Shown: positions 39,382 through 47,359 of the stretch, piece after piece
Layout: each line of letters begins with the position of its first letter
Numbering within the stretch: position 1 is the stretch's first letter
Assembly: GCA_022825725.1 (NCBI GenBank)
Contig: JAJDWE010000012.1
Coordinates: 1-50,692, forward strand
Reading direction: 5' to 3'
DNA length: 50,692 nt
From: Gemmatimonadota bacterium
GTDB lineage: Bacteria; Gemmatimonadota; Gemmatimonadetes; Palauibacterales; Palauibacteraceae
Translations under genes and position numbers: made by a program
Notes under the pieces: model-generated
Told to the model about the DNA's origin: nothing
Seen by the model: only the letters and a program-made list of their open reading frames with translations
The model's database searches: none

Positions 39382-41609
39382 CTCTCCAGCTCTGCGCGCC
39401 GGGCTTCACGAACCACTTTCGCCCGGCCTTCCGAGAGCACTTCCGTCAAGCGCGTCGGCTCGGAGTCGATGACGTCGAACACGCGGTCGCCGAAATGGTC
39501 GAAGAGCACTTCCGCGGTCCGCTTTCCGACGCCCGCATAGTTGCGGACCATGTGCCCGATGGGCCCTCCGGCCGGCTTCGCGGCCGGCTTCGCGGTTCCG
39601 CCAGCCGGCTTGCCGCCCCCTCCGGTCTTGCGGGCCGCGGGCCTGTCGCGAGTCGGAGCGTCCTCGCGCTTCGCGTCTTTCCTTGCCTCTCCCCCGGCCG
39701 GTTCCTCATCGGCGACCGGGCCGATGCGAGGCGCCCCCGCCTTCTTCGCCGCGCTCGGCGCGGCCGTCCGCCCGCGGGACCCCGACCGGTAACGTCCCAG
39801 CGTTCGCCGGGAAGGCGTCTTCTCCCGGGCGCTCGGCTGGCTGTCCCGTGTCTCCGGCTCGCGCTGCGGCGCGGACGCGGCGGGCTCCTTCTTCGGCGTC
39901 GCCTCTTCGCGATTCGGCCCCGCAGCCCGCTCCCGCTGTTCGCGCGCCTTCGGCTGGCCGCGGCGCTCGGCGGAGCGGCCACCTCGCCGATCCGGCCGAC
40001 CCTTATCCGCCGGGCCTTGATCCGCCCGACCTTTCGCGGCTGTCTTCGCGCCCCGCGCGCCGGACGGGTCTCTACCGCCTCGTTCGGGTCGATCCGGCTC
40101 CGCCTTCCGCTGCTGAGCCGGCTTTTTCCGCTGACCCGGCGCGTCCGCACCGGCCGCCCGGGACGATGGCGCACTCCGGGGCGCCGGCTCTTGCCGGGGT
40201 GCGGGCTTGCTACGGGGTGCCGGTTTGCTTCGGGGCGCTGCCTCGCTGCGGGACGCCGGCTTGCCCGGGGACGCCGCCTCGTCGCGAGGTGCCGGCCCGC
40301 GCCGGAAGCGGTCGAGCGTCTTGCGCGCGGCCCGCGCCGCAGCGGACAGGGGGGACCGCCCACCCGCCTCGTCCGAACTCCCGTCCGGCGTCGACGCCGC
40401 CTTGCGCGCGGGCGCGGCCGGGGCGGCCGCCACGGTCAGATAGTGATTGCCGTCCTCGTGCCGGGACATCCGGACGACGCCCGCGTCGTGCGCCGCGCGC
40501 AGGAACAGGCTGAACTTGCTGAAGCCGAAGACGCCTTCATCGAAGGCGGCGTCGTACTGCAGGAGCTTGCGCTTGGCCATGGAGTCGCGGACCGGGGCTC
40601 CGTCCCGGGAGAGTTCGGCCACCGCGCGCTTCAGTGCCTCGTAGGCGCCTTCGACGGCGGCTGCGGAGGGATCTGTCGTCTTTGCCGACGGTTTCCCGGC
40701 CTTCGCGGGTGCGCGGTCCTCCGGGGTTTTCGGAGCGGCCGCGCGGCCGCGGCCTCCGCGACGGCCGCGCCGACCGCGGCTCCTCGCCGTCGCGGCCTCC
40801 CCCCTGGAGGAAACCGGGTCGCCGCTCGCCGCTGACGCCGAAGCGCCGGACGGCAGGCCGACATCGTACTGGCCGTTTTCCCGCTTCTGCAGCACGATTC
40901 GATTGCGCTTGGCCGCTTCGCTCAGAAATCGGTTGAATCGGGAGAAACCGGCCGTCTTCTCGTCGAAGCCCGGGTCCATCTCCAGCATCACCTGCTTCAG
41001 GCGATCCGACCGCATGACATCGCCGCGCTCGGCCATGCGCGCGACGGCCCTGCTCGTCAACTCCCACGGGTCGTGCTTCTCGGTCTGGATTTCGTCGGCC
41101 GACTTGAGCCCGGACAGTCGGTTGTAGCTGTAGTACTCGTCGCAGTTCTGGACGAGGATGTCCGAAGTGGACTCCTGGAGCCCCACGCCGATCACGTACT
41201 TCCCGTACTCCTTCAGCTTCAGCACGAGGCTCGAAAAGTCGGAGTCCCCGGAGAGGAGGATGAAGGTCCCGATCTCGGGGCGCGTGAACACCAGTTCGAG
41301 CGCATCGATCGCGAGCCGGATGTCGGTCGCGTTCTTCTTTGACGACCCGTAGGCGGGCGCGAAGATGAGGTCGACGGAGGACTCGGAGAGCGGCACGATG
41401 TACTGGGGGTAGCGTCGCCAGTCCGCGTACGCTCGCTGGACGGCCACCTTGCCGCGAATGATGTCCGAATCGAGGAAGTTCCGGAGTTCCTGTCCCAGGT
41501 TGGACCGGATCCCCATGGTCACGTTGTCGAAGTCGATGAGAAGCGCCGCGGCGTCTGCCATATCGGCGGAGGGGCGCCGGTGAGGCGCCCGCGTATACAT
41601 GTCGTTCAT
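39378..41609 (-). CDS. NYN-LOTUS-LOTUS-HhH RNA-binding nuclease-like protein
   Basis: The product has 743 residues. The N-terminal NYN domain (about 20-165) carries Asp26 and Asp28 in LLIDFDNV, Asp96, and Asp122/Asp124 in LLSGDSDFSSLV. A first OST-HTH/LOTUS domain spans about 180-252 (DPWELTSRAVARMAERGD, FSRFNRFLSEAAKRNRIV) and a second about 320-394 (FSKFSLFLRAAHDAGVV). Between them is an Arg/Gly-rich box (RSRGRRGRRGGRGR). Residues 400-675 are basic and disordered, rich in Lys, Arg, Ala and Pro. The C-terminus holds a helix-hairpin-helix (GVGKRTAEVLFDHFGD). The NYN plus LOTUS pairing recalls eukaryotic MARF1/limkain, which cleaves RNA; here it is probably RNA-directed too. Start ATG at 41607-41609 with GAGG. 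Confidence 0.92.
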   Translation of the reverse strand: MNDMYTRAPHRRPSADMADAAALLIDFDNVTMGIRSNLGQELRNFLDSDIIRGKVAVQRAYADWRRYPQYIVPLSESSVDLIFAPAYGSSKKNATDIRLAIDALELVFTRPEIGTFILLSGDSDFSSLVLKLKEYGKYVIGVGLQESTSDILVQNCDEYYSYNRLSGLKSADEIQTEKHDPWELTSRAVARMAERGDVMRSDRLKQVMLEMDPGFDEKTAGFSRFNRFLSEAAKRNRIVLQKRENGQYDVGLPSGASASAASGDPVSSRGEAATARSRGRRGRRGGRGRAAAPKTPEDRAPAKAGKPSAKTTDPSAAAVEGAYEALKRAVAELSRDGAPVRDSMAKRKLLQYDAAFDEGVFGFSKFSLFLRAAHDAGVVRMSRHEDGNHYLTVAAAPAAPARKAASTPDGSSDEAGGRSPLSAAARAARKTLDRFRRGPAPRDEAASPGKPASRSEAAPRSKPAPRSKPAPRQEPAPRSAPSSRAAGADAPGQRKKPAQQRKAEPDRPERGGRDPSGARGAKTAAKGRADQGPADKGRPDRRGGRSAERRGQPKAREQRERAAGPNREEATPKKEPAASAPQREPETRDSQPSAREKTPSRRTLGRYRSGSRGRTAAPSAAKKAGAPRIGPVADEEPAGGEARKDAKREDAPTRDRPAARKTGGGGKPAGGTAKPAAKPAGGPIGHMVRNYAGVGKRTAEVLFDHFGDRVFDVIDSEPTRLTEVLSEGRAKVVREARRAELES

Positions 41610-41632
41610 GTCCCTCTTGTCCGTTCGTTTGC

Positions 41633-41715
41633 CGCGAACGGTCCGAGGAGGCCCCTCTGCCTCGCCCCCGGTGGCGGGGGGGATGGTGAGAGGGGTCTAC
41701 GGACCACCGTTCGCG
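41633..41715 (-). promoter_or_regulatory. Long hairpin in the NYN-LOTUS leader with alternative pairings
   Basis: CGCGAACGG (41633-41641) pairs with CCGTTCGCG (41707-41715), TCCG with CGGA, GGCCCCTCT (41650-41658) with AGAGGGGTC (41689-41697), and CCCCCG (41665-41670) with CGGGGG (41675-41680). An alternative partner of CGAACGG lies at 41621-41627. The element falls between the ligase-like gene stop and the NYN-LOTUS start. It may serve as a terminator or a leader switch. Confidence 0.6.
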
Positions 41716-41771
41716 TTCTCGCCGGTCCGATCGCGGGCCGCTTTGCCCGACGACCGCCGCGGCGATGTAAT

Positions 41772-43364
41772 CTAGTCGGCCTCGGCGCGTACGATGCGGG
41801 CCAGACTCACGCGGCGCGCTTGTGCGCTGGAGGCCTCCGGAAGCTCATCCAGAAAGTGAATGAGATCCGGCACTCTGTGCTCTGCCAGAGATTCGTGGCA
41901 GAAATCCCGGATTTCGTCGGCCGTGATCAAGGCCCCTTCGGCGGTGACCACGCAGGCGCAGATGAGTTCACCCAGCACGTCGTTGGGGATCCCGAGAACC
42001 ACCGCTTCTTCCACCGCGGGGTGGGACCGGAGCTGCGCTTCGATTTCGGCGGGGTGAACGCTGTTACCCCCGCGAAGAATCACGTCGCTCAGGCGGCCGA
42101 CGATATGCAGGTAACCCTCGGGGTCGACCATCGCAAGGTCGCCCGTCTTGAGAAAGCCGTCTTCCGTCATGGTTTTTCGAGTCCGGCCGGGCTGATGGAA
42201 GTACTCCTGCATCACGTTGAAACCACGCACGGCGAGCTCACCCACGGACTCGATGGGGAGCTCCGCATCCGCCTCGTCAAGCACCTGGAGTTCGACCCCC
42301 TCGAGCGGGCGGCCCACCGTGTGGGCCCGTTTCGACTCGGGATCCGACGGGGTCGTGATCGAGACCGTGGGGGAGGTCTCGGTGAGGCCGTAGGCGCTTT
42401 CGAGATCGGGGATCAGGCGTCGGCGCACGTCGCGCACCAGGTCGGCGCCGACCGGGGCGCCCGCGATGACCCCGGTGCGCAGGGAGTCGGGCCGGACCCC
42501 GCCGCGTTCCAGCGCTCGCAGCAGCATCACGAACATGGTCGGGACGCCGTGGACGACCGTGGCCTCGTGCTCCCGCGCGAGTGCGAGCGCGGCCGCCGCG
42601 TCGAAGGTCTCCTGCAGCACGAGCGTCCCTCCGGTGCCGAGCGTCGTGAGCAGGGCGGTGAGCCCGAAGATGTTTGGGAGCGGGACGATGCACAGCGTTC
42701 GATCGTCGCCGTCCAACCCCAGCCGCGCCGCCGTGGCGAGGGCGGTCCGCACCAGGTTGTCGTGCGTGAGGACGACCCCCTTCGGAGCCCCCGTTGTCCC
42801 GGGCGTGTACAGGATCGCGCACGGATCCCGGTGCGGGTCCACCTCCGTCGGCGCGACTTCCCTGCCGCGGCCGCTCGCGATGAGGTCCTCGAACTGGAAG
42901 ATCCGGTCATCGTACCAGAGATCCTCCTCCCCGACCGTCACCACGTACTGGAGGTCCGGCAGCCGCGTAAGGAGGCTCTCGAAGCGCTGGAGATAGTCCA
43001 CGCCGCCCCAGTTCTCGGCCGAGATCGCGACGGCGGCCTCGGAGTTCCGCAGGGTGAAACGCAACTCGCGCGCCGAACAGTTCGGACCGATGGGCACGAG
43101 GACGGCGCCCGCTTCCGCGACCGCGAGGGCCGAGATCACGAATTCGGGCCAGTTGGGCAGCTGCACCGCGACGCGGTCGCCGGGTTCGACCCCCAGGCGG
43201 TGGAGCCCCACGGCCAGCGCGCGCGCCTGCGCCGCGACGCGGGAATAGCTCCACGACCCGTCCCGCGCCCGTATGCAGGGCGCGTGCGGGCTCGACTCCG
43301 CGTGTCGGGCGAAGAGGTCGGCGACGCTGAGCGCGGAGGTCGGTGACGGTTCGGCTGGGATCAC
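41772..43364 (-). CDS. AMP-dependent acyl-CoA ligase-like protein lacking the C-terminal Lys motif
   Basis: The 530-residue ANL-superfamily protein has the P-loop YTPGTTGAPKGVVLTHDNL (from about 186), SAYGLTETSPTVSI, FLKTGDLAMVDPEGYLHIVGRLSD and RGGNSVHPAEIEAQLRSHP. The C-terminal catalytic motif, usually P-x4-G-K, reads LPEASSAQARRVSL, so the lysine that drives adenylation is replaced. It may make thioesters poorly or act on a preloaded substrate. The start is uncertain. GTG at 43362-43364 is chosen because earlier in-frame starts lie inside aroB, but its ribosome site is weak. It ends just before the hairpin leader of the NYN-LOTUS gene. Confidence 0.85.
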   Translation of the reverse strand: MIPAEPSPTSALSVADLFARHAESSPHAPCIRARDGSWSYSRVAAQARALAVGLHRLGVEPGDRVAVQLPNWPEFVISALAVAEAGAVLVPIGPNCSARELRFTLRNSEAAVAISAENWGGVDYLQRFESLLTRLPDLQYVVTVGEEDLWYDDRIFQFEDLIASGRGREVAPTEVDPHRDPCAILYTPGTTGAPKGVVLTHDNLVRTALATAARLGLDGDDRTLCIVPLPNIFGLTALLTTLGTGGTLVLQETFDAAAALALAREHEATVVHGVPTMFVMLLRALERGGVRPDSLRTGVIAGAPVGADLVRDVRRRLIPDLESAYGLTETSPTVSITTPSDPESKRAHTVGRPLEGVELQVLDEADAELPIESVGELAVRGFNVMQEYFHQPGRTRKTMTEDGFLKTGDLAMVDPEGYLHIVGRLSDVILRGGNSVHPAEIEAQLRSHPAVEEAVVLGIPNDVLGELICACVVTAEGALITADEIRDFCHESLAEHRVPDLIHFLDELPEASSAQARRVSLARIVRAEAD

Positions 43365-43428
43365 TTCGTGCCGGTCGGTGAATGGATGTGCGAACCCTGG
43401 GCGCTTTCCGCTACGGTCGCCGACAATC

Positions 43429-44556
43429 TCAAACGCCCCGGGCCGGTCGTAAAGCCGTTGCGAGAGGTTCCGCGAGATCTTCTTCGGCGAGAGCGAAGCT
43501 GTGTCGTCCATCCGCGTCGGTGGCCACCCTGCCGAGTTGCGTAAGAAACACGCAGCGGATCCGGGCCTGACGTGCCTTCTTGTCCTTCGACATCGCATCC
43601 CGGATTTCCGTTGGCTCGCGGTCGGTCTCCCAGTCGCCGCCGAGCCCGCACGCCTCCAGCAGCGCGGCGAGCTGTTCGGAGGTTCCGCGCTCCGTGATCC
43701 CCAGCAGTTCTCCGAGACGAGCCTCGACGCGCATCCCCGCGGCGACGGCCTCGCCGTGGAGGAGCTTGTAGCCCTCGAGGGCTTCCAGCGCGTGGCCGAC
43801 GGTGTGTCCGAAATTCAGGATCTCGCGGCGGCCGCGCTCCAGCGGATCGTCGCCGACCACCGCCGCCTTGTGCCGCACGACGCGCTCGATGAGCTGCGCG
43901 GATGCGTCCGGGTCGCCGCTCGACAGCGCCGAAGACCCGCGCACCATCCAGTCCCAGAGTTCCACATCGAGAATCGCCGCCGTCTTCACGGCCTCCGCCA
44001 ACCCGGCGCTCCGCTGGTGCCGCGGCAGCGTCTTGAGTACGGCGGGATCGATGAGTACGGCCGACGGGTGATGGAAGGCTCCGATCAGATTCTTGCCCGC
44101 TTCGGTATCGACCCCCGTCTTCCCTCCCACCGAACTGTCCAGCATGGCCAGGAGTGTCGTGGGAATCTGAATGACGGGGACGCCGCGCATGTACGTGGCC
44201 GCGACGAAACCGGCCAGGTCGCCCGCCACGCCGCCTCCGAGCGCGACGACGGCGGAGTCGCGGCCAAACCGCGCGTGAAGCATGCGATCGCTCAGCGCGG
44301 CCCACTGCTCCCGGCTCTTGTTCCACTCGCCCGCGGGGAACGGGAAGAGGTCGGCGGTGAGACCGGCATCCTCCAGGCCGGAGACGACACCGGCGCCATA
44401 GAGCCGCGCGACCTGCGAATCCGCGATCACGGCGTACCGGTGCGCCGGCGCGTATCGCCGACAGACCGACGCCGCTTCGCCGAGCAGGCCCGGTTCGATG
44501 TGGATCGGGTAGCTCCCGCTTCCGGCAACCTGAACTTCCAGAGTCCTGCGGCTCAT
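43429..44556 (-). CDS. aroB: 3-dehydroquinate synthase
   Basis: The 375-residue NAD- and metal-dependent enzyme is the second step of the shikimate pathway, turning DAHP into 3-dehydroquinate. Family features are GGGVAGDLAGFVAATYMRG, PTTLLAMLDSSVGGKTGVD, the metal-ligand segments LAEAVKTAAI and NFGHTVGHALE, and LHGEAVAAGM. Length is typical. The ATG at 44554-44556 overlaps the folK stop (ATGA). It is followed by the ligase-like gene 64 bases on. Confidence 0.95.
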   Translation of the reverse strand: MSRRTLEVQVAGSGSYPIHIEPGLLGEAASVCRRYAPAHRYAVIADSQVARLYGAGVVSGLEDAGLTADLFPFPAGEWNKSREQWAALSDRMLHARFGRDSAVVALGGGVAGDLAGFVAATYMRGVPVIQIPTTLLAMLDSSVGGKTGVDTEAGKNLIGAFHHPSAVLIDPAVLKTLPRHQRSAGLAEAVKTAAILDVELWDWMVRGSSALSSGDPDASAQLIERVVRHKAAVVGDDPLERGRREILNFGHTVGHALEALEGYKLLHGEAVAAGMRVEARLGELLGITERGTSEQLAALLEACGLGGDWETDREPTEIRDAMSKDKKARQARIRCVFLTQLGRVATDADGRHSFALAEEDLAEPLATALRPARGV

Positions 44557-45068
44557 GAGCCTCCAGCGGAAGCACCCGTCAGGCGCAGATCCGTGACGGC
44601 GACACCCTCCGGGTCGATAGCGGCCGCCAACTCGGCGATCGAGCGCCCGAGCGCCGGATGTCGCCAGGCGCCGGCCACCTCCGCCAGCGGCAGGAGAACG
44701 AAGGCCCGCTCCGCGAGCGCGGCGTGTGGAATCGCCAGCTGCGGCGTTTCGACAATTTCGTCCGCGTAGAGAAGGATGTCGAGATCGAGAGGGCGGGAGG
44801 AGAATCTCGGCGCGTCCGGGTCGCGTCCCGCTTTCGATTCGAGATCCTTGAGCGATAAGAGCAGAGCGCCGGGCTCGAGACGGGTCCGGCCGACGCAGCA
44901 GGCGTTCAGGTAGGCGGGCTGGTCCAGGCCGTGCGCGGGCGCCGTCTCAAAGACCCTGGAGAACCGGGGCGCGACGAGCACCGTCTTCGCCAGACGCCGC
45001 GCGGCGGCGCGCAGATGATCGATGCGGGAACCCAGATTCGATCCCATCCCGAGGGCGACCTCCCGCAT
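44553..45068 (-). CDS. folK: 6-hydroxymethyl-7,8-dihydropterin pyrophosphokinase
   Basis: The product has 171 residues from the chosen start MREVALGMGSNLGSR. The enzyme transfers pyrophosphate from ATP to hydroxymethyl-dihydropterin in folate synthesis. It has the GMGSNLG loop, FETAPAHGLDQPAYLNAC, and the metal-binding pair in SSRPLDLDILLYAD. A longer reading from TTG at 45125 adds 19 poorly conserved residues. The short form is preferred because the family begins close to the GSNLG loop; neither start has a clear ribosome site. It leads into aroB by an ATGA overlap, so folate and aromatic synthesis, which share chorismate, are coded together. Confidence 0.92.
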   Translation of the reverse strand: MREVALGMGSNLGSRIDHLRAAARRLAKTVLVAPRFSRVFETAPAHGLDQPAYLNACCVGRTRLEPGALLLSLKDLESKAGRDPDAPRFSSRPLDLDILLYADEIVETPQLAIPHAALAERAFVLLPLAEVAGAWRHPALGRSIAELAAAIDPEGVAVTDLRLTGASAGGS

Positions 45069-45146
45069 CGAGACGTCGGTACCGGAGGATGGGATGCCGG
45101 AGGATGGCCGATCGGACCCCGTCAAGGCGCGCCGGGCGCCGAATCG

Positions 45147-45347
45147 CTAGCGATTCTCCGGGAGGATCGGGACGATGCTGTTCCCCGGATTCGTGCTGCC
45201 CGGCTCATCGAGCGCGGTGTCTTCCATCGAATCGACGGACGGAACCGTGGGCCCGACGGTGAGGTCCAGGCACCCGGTCGCGGACACCCCGGCCAAGCCG
45301 ATCAGGACCGCGCATGTCGCCAGGAAGTGCGTGGCTCTCAGTTTCAT
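45147..45347 (-). CDS. Small lipoprotein
   Basis: The product has 66 residues: a signal MKLRATHFLATCAVLIGLAG with a lipobox-like SATGC, then a short acidic tail (LTVGPTVPSVDSMEDTALDE). There is no known family. The ATG at 45345-45347 follows AGAGG. It lies downstream of SusD on the same strand, past a 14-bp hairpin, and may be transcribed alone or by readthrough. An upstream in-frame extension is not used. Confidence 0.6.
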   Translation of the reverse strand: MKLRATHFLATCAVLIGLAGVSATGCLDLTVGPTVPSVDSMEDTALDEPGSTNPGNSIVPILPENR

Positions 45348-45480
45348 GTATGCCTCTGTACTCGTGCTCGGGATCGTCTCCGGACCGTCTCCGTAGCCGG
45401 AAGCTAGCGCGGCGGACGATCGCCGCACAACGAGGAAACGTCCGAAGTCCGCCTTTTCTGACACGCCGGGTCCCGGATGC

Positions 45481-45516
45481 GCGGAGGCCACCGGAACGAA
45501 TCCCGGTGGCCTCCGC
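45481..45516. terminator. Hairpin after SusD, possible terminator
   Basis: GCGGAGGCCACCGG (45481-45494) and CCGGTGGCCTCCGC (45503-45516) form a perfect 14-bp stem with an 8-base loop, 56 bases past the SusD stop. No U-run follows at once on the minus strand, so it may be a weak or factor-helped terminator. The remainder of the 45348-45571 gap holds nothing else I can assign. Confidence 0.55.
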
Positions 45517-45571
45517 CGCCAGCCCGAAGACGCCCGCAGGCGCCCCCGCACGAATCCTCCGCGGAGGACTG

Positions 45572-47305
45572 CTAACGGACTACGAGATCGGCGTTTGCCG
45601 CCCGACTCTCAGTCGCGATACTCCTCTGGATACGCTCCAGCGAGTACGCCGCACGCAGCAGCGCCGCGTCGAGACTGCCCGGCACGATCGCGGGCGGTAT
45701 CGGGTTCCCGGCGGAACTCGCCTCTCCCCCGCCGAAGGTGTAGATGTCCCGCTGCAGCACCTCGAGGTCCGCCGCCGGGATCGGCAATTGCAGCGCACTC
45801 CCCGCCGGCATGATGTCGTTACGCCGTCCGTGCCAGAACTCGAGTCCGCCGAAGACGTTGAACACGTTCTCGAAGTGCTCGAACCACATCGCGTCGCGCA
45901 GGTTGCCGCAGCGGCCCTGCACATCGTACCGCTTCCGCGGCGTGCACTCGCCCGCCGCGTTGGTCGGCACCGCATCCGTCGGGTTCGACGGCGCGGGCGG
46001 CAGGCCCGCCTCCATGCGCGTCTTGTTCACGATGTCCGCGGCGGCTCCGAAGTTCCCCATGCGGTAGTGGGCTTCGGCGACATACGCGTCCATCTCCTGG
46101 TGTGTCATGGACTCCATCTCGCCGAACTCGCAGCGGCTGCAACTCAGCGTGTAGTCGTCGTATCGCGAGTCGCCGTAGTGCGACTGCCGGTACGTTCCGC
46201 GCTCCGGCCGGAAGATGATCGTCGCGTTGTACCGGTGTCGCGGACCGTACGAGGCGACCGAGGGGCTCACGGGCTCTCCCAGCGTGCCGTTCTCGTTCAC
46301 CGCCGGGAACCGCTTGTCGTCCCCGAACGTCATCTCGCGCGCCGTCTTCTGCTCCGTCGGGAACGTGAGCCAATCCTGGTACTGGCCGCTCTGGTCGGCC
46401 ATGCCGACCCAGTCCATGTGCATGCGGTGCCAGGTCGAGTTCTCCTGCATGAAGATCTTGATGCCGCTCCACCACGGGGTTCCGGAAGAACGGTCCTCGC
46501 CTATGGCCACGAGTTCGCGAATGCCGTTCTCGGCATCCGAGATGACCTTGCCCCAGTTCACGCCGGCGGCCTCGGCATCCGTCCGCGGCAGGTTCGCCGC
46601 GCAACGCGCCTTCCAGCTCACCAGGTAGTCGGCGTACTGGTTGTTGTCCCAGGGATTCCCGTTGATCCAGGTTTCCGGGAGCGTGAACGACGACGACCGG
46701 GCCGCCGCCTCGGCCTCATCCAGCTTGTTCACGGCGTACTGGTACACGGCGTTGTAGTCAACCGTGTCCAGCTCCCCGGCCAGATCCACCGTCTCATCGA
46801 CGATGAACGCCTGATCGTACCACAGCGCGAGCAGGCACTTCAGTATCGCCTGACTCCCCATCGCGAACGTGCGCGCGCGCGCATTGCGCTCGCCTCCGGG
46901 GCCGATCTCCAGTCCCTCGTCGATGGCCCGGATCCCGTCCGACGCGGCCGAGATGCCGCTGTAGGCATCACCCCAGTTCGCCTCGAAGATGTACGAAGGG
47001 CTGTACGCGGCCGAGTTCGGCAGCGGTTCCCGGGGCTCACGGCCGAGGTCGTTCATCCCCATGTTGCCCCACGTCGCCGTGTGACGGCTCGACATGTGGT
47101 TGAAGGCGAAGTTCGCGTTGTTCCAGTAGTGCCCGATTTCCCAGACCTTGAGGTAGGAGCTCGCGATGAGCGTCTCCACATCGTCCGGGCCCGCCAGGGC
47201 TCGCGCCCGGTCCGGCTCGTTCAGGTTGTCGACCTGCAGGTCGCAACCCGTAAAGCCGACCGATAGCGCCAGCGCGACGGCAGGCAGCGTCAGCTTCCTT
47301 TTCAT
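45572..47305 (-). CDS. SusD/RagB-family outer-membrane lipoprotein
   Basis: The 577-residue surface lipoprotein binds ligand at the mouth of a SusC channel. It has a lipoprotein signal, MKRKLTLPAVALALSVGF with lipobox FTGC, then VDNLNEPDRARALAGPDDVETLIASSY, the SusD start, in parts. TPR-like helices follow (YNAVYQYAVNKLDEAEAAA) and the C-terminal RRNDIMPAGSALQLPIPAADLEV typical of RagB/SusD. The ATG at 47303-47305 follows GGAGGG. An ATG ten codons upstream is less likely. It is 54 bases after SusC, so the pair is co-transcribed. The nutrient is unknown; no glycosidase or peptidase neighbours are seen nearby in the window. Confidence 0.92.
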   Translation of the reverse strand: MKRKLTLPAVALALSVGFTGCDLQVDNLNEPDRARALAGPDDVETLIASSYLKVWEIGHYWNNANFAFNHMSSRHTATWGNMGMNDLGREPREPLPNSAAYSPSYIFEANWGDAYSGISAASDGIRAIDEGLEIGPGGERNARARTFAMGSQAILKCLLALWYDQAFIVDETVDLAGELDTVDYNAVYQYAVNKLDEAEAAARSSSFTLPETWINGNPWDNNQYADYLVSWKARCAANLPRTDAEAAGVNWGKVISDAENGIRELVAIGEDRSSGTPWWSGIKIFMQENSTWHRMHMDWVGMADQSGQYQDWLTFPTEQKTAREMTFGDDKRFPAVNENGTLGEPVSPSVASYGPRHRYNATIIFRPERGTYRQSHYGDSRYDDYTLSCSRCEFGEMESMTHQEMDAYVAEAHYRMGNFGAAADIVNKTRMEAGLPPAPSNPTDAVPTNAAGECTPRKRYDVQGRCGNLRDAMWFEHFENVFNVFGGLEFWHGRRNDIMPAGSALQLPIPAADLEVLQRDIYTFGGGEASSAGNPIPPAIVPGSLDAALLRAAYSLERIQRSIATESRAANADLVVR

Positions 47306-47359
47306 GATCCCTCCATTACTCAATTCCATGTCCATCCGAACCCCCGTTCCCGGAGGGCA

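Noticed and set aside
41650-41697. Simple terminator after the ligase-like gene
   Set aside because: The stem is strong but has no U-run on the minus strand, and its alternative pairings favour a leader element; a terminator role is still possible.
43365-43511. Longer N-terminus of the ligase-like protein starting inside aroB
   Set aside because: The added residues mirror the aroB 3' end in another frame and show no ligase features; the GTG at 43362-43364 fits the family start better.
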